A stretch of 64,000 nt of DNA from Halomonas sp. JB37 (GTDB taxonomy: Bacteria; Pseudomonadota; Gammaproteobacteria; Pseudomonadales; Halomonadaceae), in assembly GCF_002332255.1 (NCBI RefSeq), contig NZ_NRGW01000001.1, positions 3,224,001 to 3,288,000 on the forward strand, in the 5' to 3' direction. The position numbers and the translations under genes are program-made. Below, in pieces: positions 26,411-35,416 of the stretch (position 1 is the first letter of the stretch; every line of letters starts with the position of its first letter). A model generated the notes under the pieces. That model had not been told where the DNA came from. It saw nothing but the letters and a program-made list of their open reading frames with translations, and searched no databases.

Positions 26411-26767
26411 AACCAGCCTTTAGATAGGCATCTGCGCGACCACCCCCCCATCACTCCCGCCCCTTAAACACCGGCCCCACCAGGGCGCCAACCTGTACTG
26501 TTCAGGCTTTAAGGAGTAGGGTATGCCACCTGCTCGATACCTCCTGCGCCTTATGGCGGCTTAATGATGGTATTGATCTGGCCCCCTTACGACGGCGTCT
26601 CCAACGTCGGATATTGCTTTACCAGACGGCTAACCGCAGTCTCATCTCGCTACAGACATAACTAGAAAGATGTTCTGTTTTTTGCTTACTTCCTGTGGCG
26701 ACCGCTCCGTGAATGGAGTGTGGGTTGCTATAAAGGATGCTAAGGCTGCAAAGCCTATGGGTATTCA
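26411..26767. other. Intergenic region upstream of the sodium-solute symporter
   Basis: About 360 bp. A ribosome-site-like AAGGAG precedes a 13-codon frame at about 26523, which could be a leader peptide but has no supporting evidence. A small AAGGCTGCAAAGCCT stem lies at about 26743, close to the symporter start. Nothing else was recognised. Confidence 0.4.
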
Positions 26768-28420
26768 ATGAACGAAGAAAGTTTCTATCAGTTCTCTACA
26801 CTGACCGTGCTCGCCTTATTGGCGGCCTTTTATGGCGGCACTTATCTGCTGACCTTGCTAATCAAAAAGAAAAAGGAAAATACCGACGCCTTCATGGTGT
26901 CCAACCATCAAATCGGTTTTGGCCTAGGCGCCGCCAGTATGACCGCCACTTGGATATGGGCAGCATCCTTCTATGGTGCCGCTACCTCGGGCTATACCTA
27001 CGGCATTTCAGGCCCCTTGCATTACGGGCTATGGGGCGCGCTGATGATTCTGTTCATCTACCCGTTTGGGCGTCGCTTTCGCAAGCTGGCTCCCAATGCG
27101 CACACCTTAGGCGAGCTGATTCATGCACGGCATGGTTCTTCCAGCCAGCTAATCCTCGCCTCTTCTAATATTCTGGGCAGTATCATTAGTCTGATGGTCA
27201 ATTTCACGGCGTCGGGTGCGCTGGTCTCAGTACTCTCGCCGCTGTCGTTCCAAGCAGGCGTTGTGATTGCCGGTGTCGGCGTACTTTCTTACACGCTATG
27301 GTCCGGGTTTCGCGCATCGGTGCTCACCGACTTTGCCCAGCTAATGGCGATGATGGCCGTCGCCATCCTGATCATTCCAGCAGTCATGTTCGCACTCGGT
27401 GGCCCGCAAACGCTATCCGATGGAATGAGCCTACTGACGCCAGAGCAGGCAAATCTGTTCTCGATGGACGCGATTCTCAATCAGGGTGCGCCCTTCTTCG
27501 TCGCCGTGTTGGCCTACGCTATTGGCAACCAGACTATTTCCCAGCGGCTATTCGCGGTGCGTGAAGACCATATCAAACCGACCTTTATCACCGCGACGAT
27601 TGGCTACGGCGCGATCGTTATCGGCCTGGGCATGATTGGTTTGATGGCACTGATGACCGGCATGGAGCCCATCGATGGCGATATGAACAACCTGATACCG
27701 CAAATGGTGTCGATGTATCTGTCACCGGTATTTATTGGGCTGTTCTTTATTCTCGTTATCGGTTCGCTCTCTTCCACCGCCGACTCTGACCTTTCCGCCA
27801 TGTCCGCCATTGTGATGGCCGATGTGTACGGCAAGAATATCGCCAAAAACAAACCTGATCCCACCAAGATGCTGTTTATTGGCAGGCTGACGATGATCAT
27901 TGCCACGTTGATCGGCGTGATTCTGGCCAGCTTCTCGATGGATATTCTGATCATGCTGGTGTTTGTCGGCGCGCTCTGGGGTGCCATTGTATTTCCCGTT
28001 ATCGCCAGCTGTTTCTGGGACCGAGTGACTAATAAGGCCTTCACCTCCGCGGTCATCGCGGGCCTGGTGATGTTCTGCGTCGCCCGCTTTGAACTAGTGC
28101 CAATGGTCGGCGTCACCGCTGGGCTGTTTGAGTTACTGGCCGCCGTGGGCGGTGGTGTGGTGCTGGGTCTGATGGCCTTTGGCTTCTGCGGTCGTCGGGT
28201 CGGTGTGGTCTTCGGTGCCCTCTGCACCATCGTGCTCGCCTACTTCTGTTTCGGCTTCCTGCGCGACTACACGGTATTACTAGCCTCGTTAATGGCTTAT
28301 GGCGTCAGCACCCTTGTGTGTATCGGCGTCAGCCTGCTGAGCTCCAGCAAGTTCGACTTCGCGCAGATTAACCAGGACGTCATTAACTACGATCCGGTCA
28401 AGCCTGCTGTTCAGGCTTAA
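26768..28420 (+). CDS. Sodium:solute symporter family permease
   Basis: A 550-residue polytopic membrane protein of the SSS family with about 13-14 hydrophobic segments. The N-terminal helix is followed by the charged loop KKKKENTDAFMVSNHQIGFG, and the Na+-site region GSLSSTADSDLSAMSAIVMAD (the SSTADS pattern) is conserved. The substrate is unknown; urea- or polyamine-like, or carboxylate, members occur in this branch. It is followed by a 43-residue membrane protein in the same direction, likely a small partner subunit. Confidence 0.88.
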   Translation: MNEESFYQFSTLTVLALLAAFYGGTYLLTLLIKKKKENTDAFMVSNHQIGFGLGAASMTATWIWAASFYGAATSGYTYGISGPLHYGLWGALMILFIYPFGRRFRKLAPNAHTLGELIHARHGSSSQLILASSNILGSIISLMVNFTASGALVSVLSPLSFQAGVVIAGVGVLSYTLWSGFRASVLTDFAQLMAMMAVAILIIPAVMFALGGPQTLSDGMSLLTPEQANLFSMDAILNQGAPFFVAVLAYAIGNQTISQRLFAVREDHIKPTFITATIGYGAIVIGLGMIGLMALMTGMEPIDGDMNNLIPQMVSMYLSPVFIGLFFILVIGSLSSTADSDLSAMSAIVMADVYGKNIAKNKPDPTKMLFIGRLTMIIATLIGVILASFSMDILIMLVFVGALWGAIVFPVIASCFWDRVTNKAFTSAVIAGLVMFCVARFELVPMVGVTAGLFELLAAVGGGVVLGLMAFGFCGRRVGVVFGALCTIVLAYFCFGFLRDYTVLLASLMAYGVSTLVCIGVSLLSSSKFDFAQINQDVINYDPVKPAVQA

Positions 28421-28493
28421 GGCCTTCGCATCGCAAGAACCACTTTCATTAACGGGTGTGCAATAGCGCACCCGCTAGACAATAGGAGTGAAT

Positions 28494-28625
28494 ATGCAAA
28501 CCTTAGTATTGGCGCTATATGTACTCATCTGGCCGTTAATCTCCCTCGCCATTTTCGCGATCATCGGCATTGCCACCGTTAACGACATTCGCGTAGCGCG
28601 ACGCGATAAACGCGAACTGGTGTGA
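28494..28625 (+). CDS. 43-residue single-span membrane protein, putative transporter small subunit
   Basis: ATG at 28494 with AGGAG upstream. The product has one hydrophobic segment (LALYVLIWPLISLAIFAIIG) and a basic tail VARRDKRELV. It lies 73 bp after the symporter stop, across a 9-bp hairpin at 28453-28475 (CGGGTGTGC-AATA-GCGCACCCG). Small one-helix proteins next to SSS symporters are known and annotated as putative transporter small subunits; MetS next to MetP is a functional parallel. It would sit in the inner membrane with the symporter. Confidence 0.75.
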   Translation: MQTLVLALYVLIWPLISLAIFAIIGIATVNDIRVARRDKRELV

Positions 28626-28637
28626 AATAACGATTAA

Positions 28638-28657
28638 AAAACGGTTAGCACCGTTTT
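28638..28657 (+). terminator. Short terminator after the small subunit gene
   Basis: An 8-bp stem AAAACGGT-TAGC-ACCGTTTT begins 13 bp after the small-protein stop and ends in T residues. It closes the symporter operon; the A and T flanks would allow use from both strands. Confidence 0.6.
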
Positions 28658-28735
28658 AAGCAGTAAGGGGGCAAGGCACGGCAAGGGACTGCCGCGTCTT
28701 ATAGGTCTGTCTCTACTTCAGGTCCATGACTAGGT

Positions 28736-29623
28736 CTACATCAAGCTCCAAAATGCATCAACCAGCGGGTTCTTTAAGTTTTTCTTTAACGTAAACAAGC
28801 CAATATCGTAGGGTTCCAGCTCAGGCGTCACGTCGAGCACCCGGATACGATCCATCAATGGGCTGTTATCAAGCACAATTTTTGGCACCACGCCAATCCC
28901 AAAGCCCAAGCTCACCATACTCACAATCGCCTCATTACCGGTGACCTGTGCATAAATGCGCGGGGCGATATCTCGTTGGCGAAACCATTCGTCTACACGC
29001 GCTCTTGAAACACCGCTTTCAGATAAAATCATCGGGATGCTTGCCCACTCCTCCGTTGCCGTTGGGGAATTCATGGGCACATTTGGCACCTGCTGCTCAA
29101 GCGGCGCAATAAACAGCAATGGCGACGTCGCAATAGGTTTAAATGCCAGGCCTCGCGCTAAGTTTGCAGGCTGAGCCGCAATACTGAGATCCTCTTTACC
29201 ATCTAAAACATGCGCAATCGCGTGCTCTGGATCCCCCGTACGCAGCTTTATTTCAATCGCAGGATAGGCAATACGAAAGCGGCGCAGCAGCTCATAAAGA
29301 AAGCTGTAGCTAGCGGTGACGGAACCATACAAGCTGATTTCACCGCTTAACTGATCAGAATTATCGGTTAACTCATGGCGGATCAAGTTCCACTGGCTGC
29401 TGGTATCGCGCGCGTATTTAAGAAATTTTTGGCCTTCCTGGGTCAACGCCACGGTTCGATTGTCGCGATTAAACAGCGACACCCCCAGCTCGTCTTCTAA
29501 ATGACGAATGTTACGCGACAGCGCAGAAATGCTGATATGGCACTCATCGCTGGCGCGCCCGAAATGCAGTGTTTCTGCCAAGGCGAGGAATTGTTTTAAG
29601 GTTTTAAAATTCATAGGTGTCAT
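28736..29623 (-). CDS. ilvY: LysR-type activator of ilvC
   Basis: A 295-residue LysR-type regulator closely resembling E. coli IlvY: N-terminal FKTLKQFLALAETLHFGRAS helix-turn-helix, then VALTQEGQKF, and an effector domain with SVTASYSFLYELLRRF and EIKLRTGDPEHA. It is divergent from ilvC, the conserved arrangement. IlvY activates ilvC when acetohydroxy acid substrates accumulate. The start may be 29623 or the ATG at 29614. Confidence 0.93.
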   Translation of the reverse strand: MTPMNFKTLKQFLALAETLHFGRASDECHISISALSRNIRHLEDELGVSLFNRDNRTVALTQEGQKFLKYARDTSSQWNLIRHELTDNSDQLSGEISLYGSVTASYSFLYELLRRFRIAYPAIEIKLRTGDPEHAIAHVLDGKEDLSIAAQPANLARGLAFKPIATSPLLFIAPLEQQVPNVPMNSPTATEEWASIPMILSESGVSRARVDEWFRQRDIAPRIYAQVTGNEAIVSMVSLGFGIGVVPKIVLDNSPLMDRIRVLDVTPELEPYDIGLFTLKKNLKNPLVDAFWSLM

Positions 29624-29838
29624 TCTATCTCGTCATTGCATAAAACGGGACGTGTTATTGCAAATATATCAATTTAAGAAATAGTCACTTTTGTATAGAT
29701 TAGCCTTATTCACATGGCGCTGAGCTCCATCTTGAGCGGCCATGTCATGCATTTTTAATACCGAATTCAAAGTATCGGCGTGTCTTACAGCGATTTTTTA
29801 TATCAATATTATGCTCACCAAACATTAGGATGTTAACG
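29624..29838. promoter_or_regulatory. ilvY-ilvC divergent control region
   Basis: 215 bp between divergent starts. In enterobacteria this region contains tandem IlvY operators overlapping both promoters; here it is AT-rich (for example 29660-29700 and 29790-29815). I could not delimit the operators by eye. Confidence 0.5.
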
Positions 29839-31311
29839 ATGGCTAACTATTTCAATACCTTACCGCTACGCGAGCAATTGGCTCAGCTAGCGCAATGCCG
29901 CTTCATGCACAGCGCTGAGTTTGCTGATGGCGTCGAAGCACTAAAAGGCAAAAAAATGGTAGTGATCGGCTGTGGTGCACAGGGCCTTAACCAAGGTTTG
30001 AACTTGCGCGACAGCGGCCTAGACGTTTCTTACGCACTGCGCCCTGAAGCCATTGAGCAAAAGCGTCAGTCTTGGAAAAACGCCTCTGAAAACGGTTTTG
30101 TGGTGGGCACTTATGAAGAGTTAATCCCCACCGCAGACGTTGTTTTGAACCTGACACCCGACAAGCAGCACACGTCGGTTGTGACAGCGGTGATGCCGCT
30201 GATGAAGAAAGACGCCTGCCTGTCTTACTCTCACGGTTTCAACATCGTAGAAGAAGGCATGAAAGTGCGCGAAGACTTAACCGTCATCATGGTGGCACCG
30301 AAGTGCCCAGGCTCTGAAGTTCGCGCTGAATACGTGCGTGGTTTCGGTGTTCCTACCCTGATCGCTGTTCACGAAGCCAACGACCCTAAAGGTGAAGGCC
30401 TGGCGCTGGCAAAAGCCTACGCGGTAGGTACTGGCGGCCACAAGGCGGGCGTGTTGATGTCGTCTTTCATCGCGGAAGTTAAATCCGACTTGATGGGCGA
30501 GCAAACGATCCTTTGCGGCATGCTGCAAACGGGCTCTCTGCTGTGCTTCGACAAAATGATCGAAGAAGGTATCGATGCAGGCTACGCGTCTCGCTTGATC
30601 CAATTCGGCTGGGAAACCGTCACCGAAGCGCTGAAGTACGGCGGCGTGACGAACATGCTAGATCGTCTTTCTAACCCAGCGAAGATCAAAGCGTTTGATC
30701 TTTCTGAAGAGTTAAAAGACATCATGCGCCCGCTGTACAACAAGCATCAAGACGACATCATCAGTGGCCACTTCTCTCATACAATGATGGAAGACTGGGG
30801 CAATGATGACAAAAATCTACTGCAGTGGCGTGCCGATACCGCTGAAACGAACTTCGAGAAAACCCCGGCTGGCGATGTAGAAATCTCTGAACAAGAGTTC
30901 TTCGACAACGGTATTTTGATGGTCGCCATGGTTAAAGCCGGCGTTGAGCTTGCGTTCGAAACCATGACAGCGGCGGGCATCGTTGCTGAATCGGCTTACT
31001 ATGAGTCTCTGCACGAAACGCCGCTCATCGCCAACACCATCGCGCGTAAGAAGCTCTACGAAATGAACGCGACGATCTCTGATACCGCAGAATACGGCTG
31101 CTACCTCTACAACCACGCCTGCGTACCGCTGTTGGCAGACTTTATGAAAGGCATTAAATCCGACGTGATCGGTAAAGGACTTTCTTTAGACGACAACGGT
31201 GTGGATAACGCTCGCTTGATCGAAGTTAACGCTGCCCTTCGTTCACATCCCGTCGAAGCCGTTGGCTCGGTTCTGCGTGGCTACATGGCTGACATGAAAA
31301 AAATCGTTTAA
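29839..31311 (+). CDS. ilvC: Ketol-acid reductoisomerase, class II (long form)
   Basis: A 490-residue enzyme for the second step of valine/isoleucine synthesis (acetohydroxy acid isomerisation and NADPH reduction). The Rossmann motif VIGCGAQG is near residue 42 and two knotted C-terminal domains account for the long class II length typical of E. coli-like proteins. Mg2+ ligands lie in the [13 protein letters not shown] and [12 protein letters not shown] regions. Start 29839 (MANYF) has AGGATG at good spacing and replaces an ATG at 29830. A strong terminator follows. Confidence 0.96.
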   Translation: MANYFNTLPLREQLAQLAQCRFMHSAEFADGVEALKGKKMVVIGCGAQGLNQGLNLRDSGLDVSYALRPEAIEQKRQSWKNASENGFVVGTYEELIPTADVVLNLTPDKQHTSVVTAVMPLMKKDACLSYSHGFNIVEEGMKVREDLTVIMVAPKCPGSEVRAEYVRGFGVPTLIAVHEANDPKGEGLALAKAYAVGTGGHKAGVLMSSFIAEVKSDLMGEQTILCGMLQTGSLLCFDKMIEEGIDAGYASRLIQFGWETVTEALKYGGVTNMLDRLSNPAKIKAFDLSEELKDIMRPLYNKHQDDIISGHFSHTMMEDWGNDDKNLLQWRADTAETNFEKTPAGDVEISEQEFFDNGILMVAMVKAGVELAFETMTAAGIVAESAYYESLHETPLIANTIARKKLYEMNATISDTAEYGCYLYNHACVPLLADFMKGIKSDVIGKGLSLDDNGVDNARLIEVNAALRSHPVEAVGSVLRGYMADMKKIV

Positions 31312-31361
31312 TCGCCTGATTAAGCGATAGGCGTTCAGGTTATCAAAATCTAAACCGCCAA

Positions 31362-31401
31362 AAAAAAGCCGAGCTATCATCACGATATGCTCGGCTTTTT
31401 T
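31362..31401 (+). terminator. Intrinsic terminator of ilvC
   Basis: A 13-bp stem (AAAAAAGCCGAGC at 31362-31374 with GCTCGGCTTTTTT at 31389-31401) with a 14-base loop, ending in a run of six T. Confidence 0.92.
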
Positions 31402-31452
31402 GACTCTTCTGTGCTTAAACAACTTCTATCGAACAGTGTAAGGAAGACAGTA

Positions 31453-32937
31453 ATGGATCCATTAATCCGCCCAGGCACTATCCGCTTAACAAAAGCGACG
31501 GTTAGCTTTGATGATCGCTTCACGCTAAGCGAGATTGATTGGACCATTACGCCAGATCAACACTGGGTGATTACGGGCACCAATGGCGCGGGAAAGTCTG
31601 CCCTGGCGGCTGCGCTAGCGGGCATTGGCGACATTACGGGAGGAAGTATTCAAGGGCTTCCCAGCAACGTGGGCATCGTCTCTTTTGAAGCCCAGGCGGA
31701 ACTTATCGCTCAAGAGCTCAAAAAAGACGACGCCGATATTATGGACGTCATTTCACTCGGCACGCCCGTCAGTGAAATGATTTTCGACCATTGCCAAGAT
31801 CATCAAATCGCCAGCGAACTGGTAGAAAAGTTCGGGCTGACAACGCTACTCGATCGCGCGTTTCGCAAACTTTCCACCGGCGAAACGCGTAAAGTCATGC
31901 TGATTCGTGCACTGGCCAACAAGCCGGATTTACTTATTTTAGACGAGCCGTTCGATGGCCTAGATGTGGCCACGCTGGCCATGCTGCAAGCACATCTCGC
32001 CTCTATTATCGACACCGTTCCTATGGTCATGGTGCTGAATCGCTTTGATGAAATGCCGGATTTCATCACGCACGTGGCCTATCTAGATAAAAAAAGCGCG
32101 GACAATAGAAAAGGTAAAAAGACTGGCGACCAAGGGCGCCTAGCGCTCACGGTAGATCGTCAAGACGAAGCCGCCTTTAATGAGCTCTACCAGTTGCTGC
32201 ATTTGAAAACCACCGACCTAAGCGTGCCAGAGGCCGACCCTACCCATAAGCTACCGGCTCTCGATCCAAGCCAGCCATTGGTAAAGCTTACGCAGGCGAC
32301 GATCCAATACGGCGACACCGTGATTGTTGATAAGCTCGATTGGACCATAGAACGGGGCCAGCATTGGCAGTTGAGTGGGCCTAACGGTAGCGGCAAAACC
32401 TGTGTGTTGTCGTTGATCACCGGCGATCATCCGCAGTGCTATACCAACGATATTTTTGTGTTTGGATTCCAGCGCGGTAACGGCGAAAGCATCTGGCAGA
32501 TTAAACAGTTTATCGGCTATGTATCCACTAACCTGCAATGGGAATACCGAGTTAGCACCAGCTGCAAAAACGTGATTATTTCTGGCTTCTACGACAGCAT
32601 CGGCATGTACACCAAGCCCACCGACAGCCAGAAAAAAATTGCCGACCAGTGGCTTGCGCTACTGGGCATGACAGAGCGCGCCGACCAGCCGTTTAACAAG
32701 CTTTCTTACGGCGACCAGCGCCTGCTACTCATCGCCCGCGCGATGGTCAAACATCCGCCCCTGCTGATTCTAGACGAACCCTGCCTTGGCCTGGACGAAA
32801 TGAACCGCCAACTCGTCCTGGCTCTGATCGAAAAAATCTGCCAAGGCTTCGAAACCACGGTGCTTTACGTCAACCACCACGCGGAAGACCAGATAACGGG
32901 CATAGAGCATTACTTAGGCTTGGAAAAGAATCACTAG
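31453..32937 (+). CDS. modF: ModF-type tandem ATPase
   Basis: A 494-residue protein with two ABC ATPase domains. Walker A motifs are GTNGAGKSA near residue 43 and GPNGSGKTC near 315, and Walker B motifs LLILDEPFDGLD and LLILDEPCLGLD. The second half keeps the E. coli ModF blocks IWQIKQFIGYVSTNLQ and YRVSTSCKNVIISGFYDSIG. There is no membrane domain. In E. coli modF lies beside modE; here it is about 21 kb from modABC. Start 31453 is chosen because the frame upstream runs through the ilvC terminator and AAGGAAG lies 9 bp before this ATG. Its biological role is still poorly defined. Confidence 0.9.
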   Translation: MDPLIRPGTIRLTKATVSFDDRFTLSEIDWTITPDQHWVITGTNGAGKSALAAALAGIGDITGGSIQGLPSNVGIVSFEAQAELIAQELKKDDADIMDVISLGTPVSEMIFDHCQDHQIASELVEKFGLTTLLDRAFRKLSTGETRKVMLIRALANKPDLLILDEPFDGLDVATLAMLQAHLASIIDTVPMVMVLNRFDEMPDFITHVAYLDKKSADNRKGKKTGDQGRLALTVDRQDEAAFNELYQLLHLKTTDLSVPEADPTHKLPALDPSQPLVKLTQATIQYGDTVIVDKLDWTIERGQHWQLSGPNGSGKTCVLSLITGDHPQCYTNDIFVFGFQRGNGESIWQIKQFIGYVSTNLQWEYRVSTSCKNVIISGFYDSIGMYTKPTDSQKKIADQWLALLGMTERADQPFNKLSYGDQRLLLIARAMVKHPPLLILDEPCLGLDEMNRQLVLALIEKICQGFETTVLYVNHHAEDQITGIEHYLGLEKNH

Positions 32938-32985
32938 CGCAGAGTTAAGCGATGCGCACCAGCAACAGCGCTCATGATTGAGCGC

Positions 32986-33300
32986 TTAAATGCCATAATC
33001 CCGCTCCACCTTGGCCACCCGAACTTTAAACGTTGAGTACCACGCTTTGTGGCCCAAGCGCTGGGCTTCAAGATGCTCAGCGTTCTGCTTCCAGCGCTTG
33101 ATGGCTTCCTCGCTTGCCCAGTACGAGACGGTGATACCCACCGCCTCACGCGCAGACTCAATGCCCAGAAACCCTTTCTGCTGGGAGGCAAGCGCGAGCA
33201 TTCTGTCAGCCATTGCCCCGTAGCCATTATCTTGCTCGGTGCGCACAGAGCTGAAAATGACCGCGTAATAAGGTGGGCTGGGGGTGTTGGCAATTGACAT
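32986..33300 (-). CDS. Antibiotic-biosynthesis-monooxygenase-fold (ABM) protein
   Basis: A small dimeric alpha/beta-barrel protein of about 104 residues. The pattern YYAVIFSSVR, GFLGIESAREAVGITVSYW and HKAWYSTFKVRVAKVERDYG is typical of ABM-domain proteins related to heme- or quinol-linked monooxygenases. The start at 33300 (MSIAN) has AGAGGA upstream; a start at 33357 would add 19 residues. Substrate unknown. Confidence 0.82.
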   Translation of the reverse strand: MSIANTPSPPYYAVIFSSVRTEQDNGYGAMADRMLALASQQKGFLGIESAREAVGITVSYWASEEAIKRWKQNAEHLEAQRLGHKAWYSTFKVRVAKVERDYGI

Positions 33301-33371
33301 TGCGTCCTCTGGAAATGTTGTGACGTCCACCGCTTTCTTAACCTGCTCCACAGCCATCGTTGGATGCTCTA

Positions 33372-33542
33372 TTAGTCTTTTTTATCTATCGTTATCTCAA
33401 TAGTTTTACTGTCGCCAGCAAACCATTTCTGAACGTACAGCGTACCCACGATAGGCGCCGTTCCTTCATCAGGCACTTCCTTGTAGCGCACGCTATTTTT
33501 GGTTTCTTTTTCGTATTCAAACATCACTACTTTCTTCGACAT
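33372..33542 (-). CDS. 56-residue conserved hypothetical protein
   Basis: A complete short frame from ATG 33542 to TAA 33372: MSKKVVMFEYEKETKNSVRY, then PIVGTLYVQKWF, ending in KTIEITIDKKD. It looks like a compact beta-rich domain; similar small proteins occur in pseudomonads as far as I recall, without known function. It lies 14 bp upstream of the longest possible start of the ABM gene and could be cotranscribed with it. The ribosome site is weak. Confidence 0.65.
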   Translation of the reverse strand: MSKKVVMFEYEKETKNSVRYKEVPDEGTAPIVGTLYVQKWFAGDSKTIEITIDKKD

Positions 33543-33634
33543 GACATGTACCCGATATATAACGATTGAAACCTGGGCGACTAACGTCGCTCAGCTGGTG
33601 TGTGGCGTGATTCGCGCTATTAAACACTAAACAT

Positions 33635-34180
33635 TTAGCGTTCCCAAAGGCCTGAATCATACATGAGGCGCATAGTGTAGTTGAGCTGAAGAGTTTGGTT
33701 ACCGTCGCACTCAATCTCGCTACCTCGCCCTGCTGGAGGAGGCCCCGTTACCGATATGGAAGAATATGTTCTGAGCGGGTCAAGCAGCCTGTAATCGTAG
33801 CCGCCATTTGAAAACTCGATGGAGGCGTCACCGTTACTCGCGGCGTAGTAGCTGAAAAATCCCAGCGGCGGCCTTTTTTCAGATGGATAAACAAACTCAA
33901 CTTGGCCGTTGCGTGACGCGCGGTACTGCATATAGCCAGACGTCCGGTTTACCACAGGCGACGAGCAGAGCGAAAATATACGCTTATCCGCTTCACAGCT
34001 CCACAGCGTGGCCTCTTCCTGATCGCACAAAGGGCTTTGCTGATAGTCATCCCGATACGCTTCCCAATCAGCCTGCGCAATGGCCGGCACTGGCTTTGTT
34101 TTGGGGGAAAGGTCCGTTTCCTGCGCTAAAACGGCGGGAGTGGCCAGCATTAGGCATATCGATAGCAGCACTCTCATCAT
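33635..34180 (-). CDS. Uncharacterised secreted protein
   Basis: A 181-residue protein with a signal peptide (MRVLLSICLMLATPAVLAQ). The mature part has four Cys in CDQEEATLWSCEADKRIFSLC and near the C-terminus (EIECDGNQTL), consistent with disulfides in the periplasm. No family recognised. Its start lies 10-20 bp from the broken attC at the distal end of the integron array, so it may be the first chromosomal gene past the array or a last cassette that lost its own attC. Confidence 0.7.
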   Translation of the reverse strand: MMRVLLSICLMLATPAVLAQETDLSPKTKPVPAIAQADWEAYRDDYQQSPLCDQEEATLWSCEADKRIFSLCSSPVVNRTSGYMQYRASRNGQVEFVYPSEKRPPLGFFSYYAASNGDASIEFSNGGYDYRLLDPLRTYSSISVTGPPPAGRGSEIECDGNQTLQLNYTMRLMYDSGLWER

Positions 34181-34189
34181 GTTGTTTAT

Positions 34190-34206
34190 AGTCCCCAGCG
34201 TTAGGC
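34190..34206 (-). repeat. Truncated attC (distal end, after cassette 6)
   Basis: Only the R'' side is present: GCCTAAC followed by GCTGGGG on the minus strand, overlapping the GNAT stop codon. GCCTAAC matches RYYYAAC and is complementary at 6 of 7 bases to the R' box at the start of the same cassette (GTTATGC, 34736-34742). The R' half is missing. Confidence 0.6.
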
Positions 34207-34721
34207 TATACCGCGCTACCCAGCTGCATCACCATTGGCTGTACGCAAAGCGCCGAACCGACTCTCAACGCTTCAAGCTGCCCTGTTGCGATAAAACCAG
34301 ACGATTCATATAAGTTAACGGCGTCTTCGTTGCCTATCGTCACGGCAAGCGCTAATAGATGACACCCTTGGTCAATTGCCCACGCTTTAATTGCCCGCAG
34401 AAGAGATGTTGCGATGCCCTTTCCTCTTAGCGCTGGCGAAACCCACATTTGATAGATATGCGCCGTTGCCACATCAGGCTTATGTATCACGCCCCAAGCA
34501 AGACCGACGGGCAGGTCGCCAATCTGTACGATAAGTGGAAGCGCATTTAGAGCTCGCGATTGAAGGTCTAGGCGTAACTGCCACTGCGCATCTGATAATA
34601 CGGCTTCCTGCTCATAAGTGGCCCCAAACGAGTCCGGCGAATCCCTTAAAGACTTCAACCTGACTGTTTTGTATAAAACCCAATCTTCTGGCGTTAATAC
34701 ACTGATCTTGAATTCATCCAT
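34206..34721 (-). CDS. GNAT-family N-acetyltransferase (integron cassette 6)
   Basis: A 171-residue acetyltransferase. The acetyl-CoA site is seen as MWVSPALRGKGIATSLLRAIKAWA (the Arg/Gln-x-x-Gly-x-Gly/Ala signature) near residue 95, and LAVTIGNEDAVNLYESSGF is the usual C-terminal motif. Substrate unknown; cassette-borne GNATs often modify antibiotics or small molecules. Start 34721 lies inside the cassette, 15 bp from its R' border. Confidence 0.88.
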   Translation of the reverse strand: MDEFKISVLTPEDWVLYKTVRLKSLRDSPDSFGATYEQEAVLSDAQWQLRLDLQSRALNALPLIVQIGDLPVGLAWGVIHKPDVATAHIYQMWVSPALRGKGIATSLLRAIKAWAIDQGCHLLALAVTIGNEDAVNLYESSGFIATGQLEALRVGSALCVQPMVMQLGSAV

Positions 34722-34735
34722 AGTATGGCCTTAGG

Positions 34736-34799
34736 GCATAACGCCAAGTTTAAGAAAGCTGGGGCAATTCAGACCGCTTCTACTAAAACAGCTTTAGAC
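34736..34799 (-). repeat. attC of cassette 5 (pentapeptide cassette)
   Basis: A 64-bp site. R'' GTCTAAA follows the pentapeptide stop at once; R' GTTATGC, preceded by the GGC of GGCGTTATG, is the border to cassette 6. Inner AGCTGTTTTAGTA and CAGCTTTCTTAAA arms give partial dyad symmetry. Degenerate at R''. Confidence 0.6.
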
Positions 34800-34801
34800 T
34801 A

Positions 34802-35401
34802 TTAATCAACCAACTCAACACCTAAGACTTCTAACAAGCTTAACGCTTCATATCGTGAAAACTTAGCCTTTTTGACATTATTTTCTAGTATATTAATGGT
34901 ATACGCCGTGGACTCGCTAAAATCGACTTCTTGCAAATTTGTTCTCATAAACACACTACGACTGAAATCACTATCTGTCATTTTCGAACTAACAAAACTA
35001 CCTTCACGAAAATCCACATCATGTAACTTACAATCATCAAAAACCAACTCACTCAAGGTAAGACCAAAGAAAGACGAGTCATTTAAAATACAGCGCTTAA
35101 AACTCAGCTCAAAATCTAAGTGGAAAGCTGACCACGTCGCTTTTGTCCAATCAACTCCAACCAGCTTACTATCTTGAAAATCAAGCTCAAATAGCTTTGT
35201 ATTTGAAAAATCAACCAAGCTGAGATTACAACGATCAAATGTACAGCTAGTGAACTTACAGTTCTGAAATTTAGATGCTGAGAAATCACAATCGGAGAAC
35301 CGGCAACCTTCGAATTCGATGCTGATATAGTGTTTATCAGGTAACGAAAGCTTCTCAAAAGAAACGTCGAAATAATGCTCGCTATTTTTTAATGCTGTCA
35401 T
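34802..35401 (-). CDS. Pentapeptide-repeat protein (integron cassette 5)
   Basis: A 199-residue protein made largely of A(D/N)LXX-type five-residue repeats: FSDCDFSASKFQNCKFTSCT, DRCNLSLVDFSNTKLFELDF, then further repeats to about residue 175, predicting a right-handed quadrilateral beta-helix as in Qnr and McbG. It is more A+T-rich than the chromosomal genes around it, which fits a foreign cassette. Gyrase protection is a possibility by family analogy, but many pentapeptide proteins have other roles. Start 35401 has AGAGGA upstream. Confidence 0.88.
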   Translation of the reverse strand: MTALKNSEHYFDVSFEKLSLPDKHYISIEFEGCRFSDCDFSASKFQNCKFTSCTFDRCNLSLVDFSNTKLFELDFQDSKLVGVDWTKATWSAFHLDFELSFKRCILNDSSFFGLTLSELVFDDCKLHDVDFREGSFVSSKMTDSDFSRSVFMRTNLQEVDFSESTAYTINILENNVKKAKFSRYEALSLLEVLGVELVD

Positions 35402-35416
35402 CGTATCCTCTGAATA

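Noticed and set aside
26737..27168. Open frame of 143 codons overlapping the symporter start
   Set aside because: It is in another frame of the symporter gene, which has strong transporter motifs; the product shows no domain.
33590..33640. A further attC after the secreted-protein gene
   Set aside because: The TTTAG/CTAAA-rich stretch after its stop lacks a GTTRRRY box and attC-like arms.
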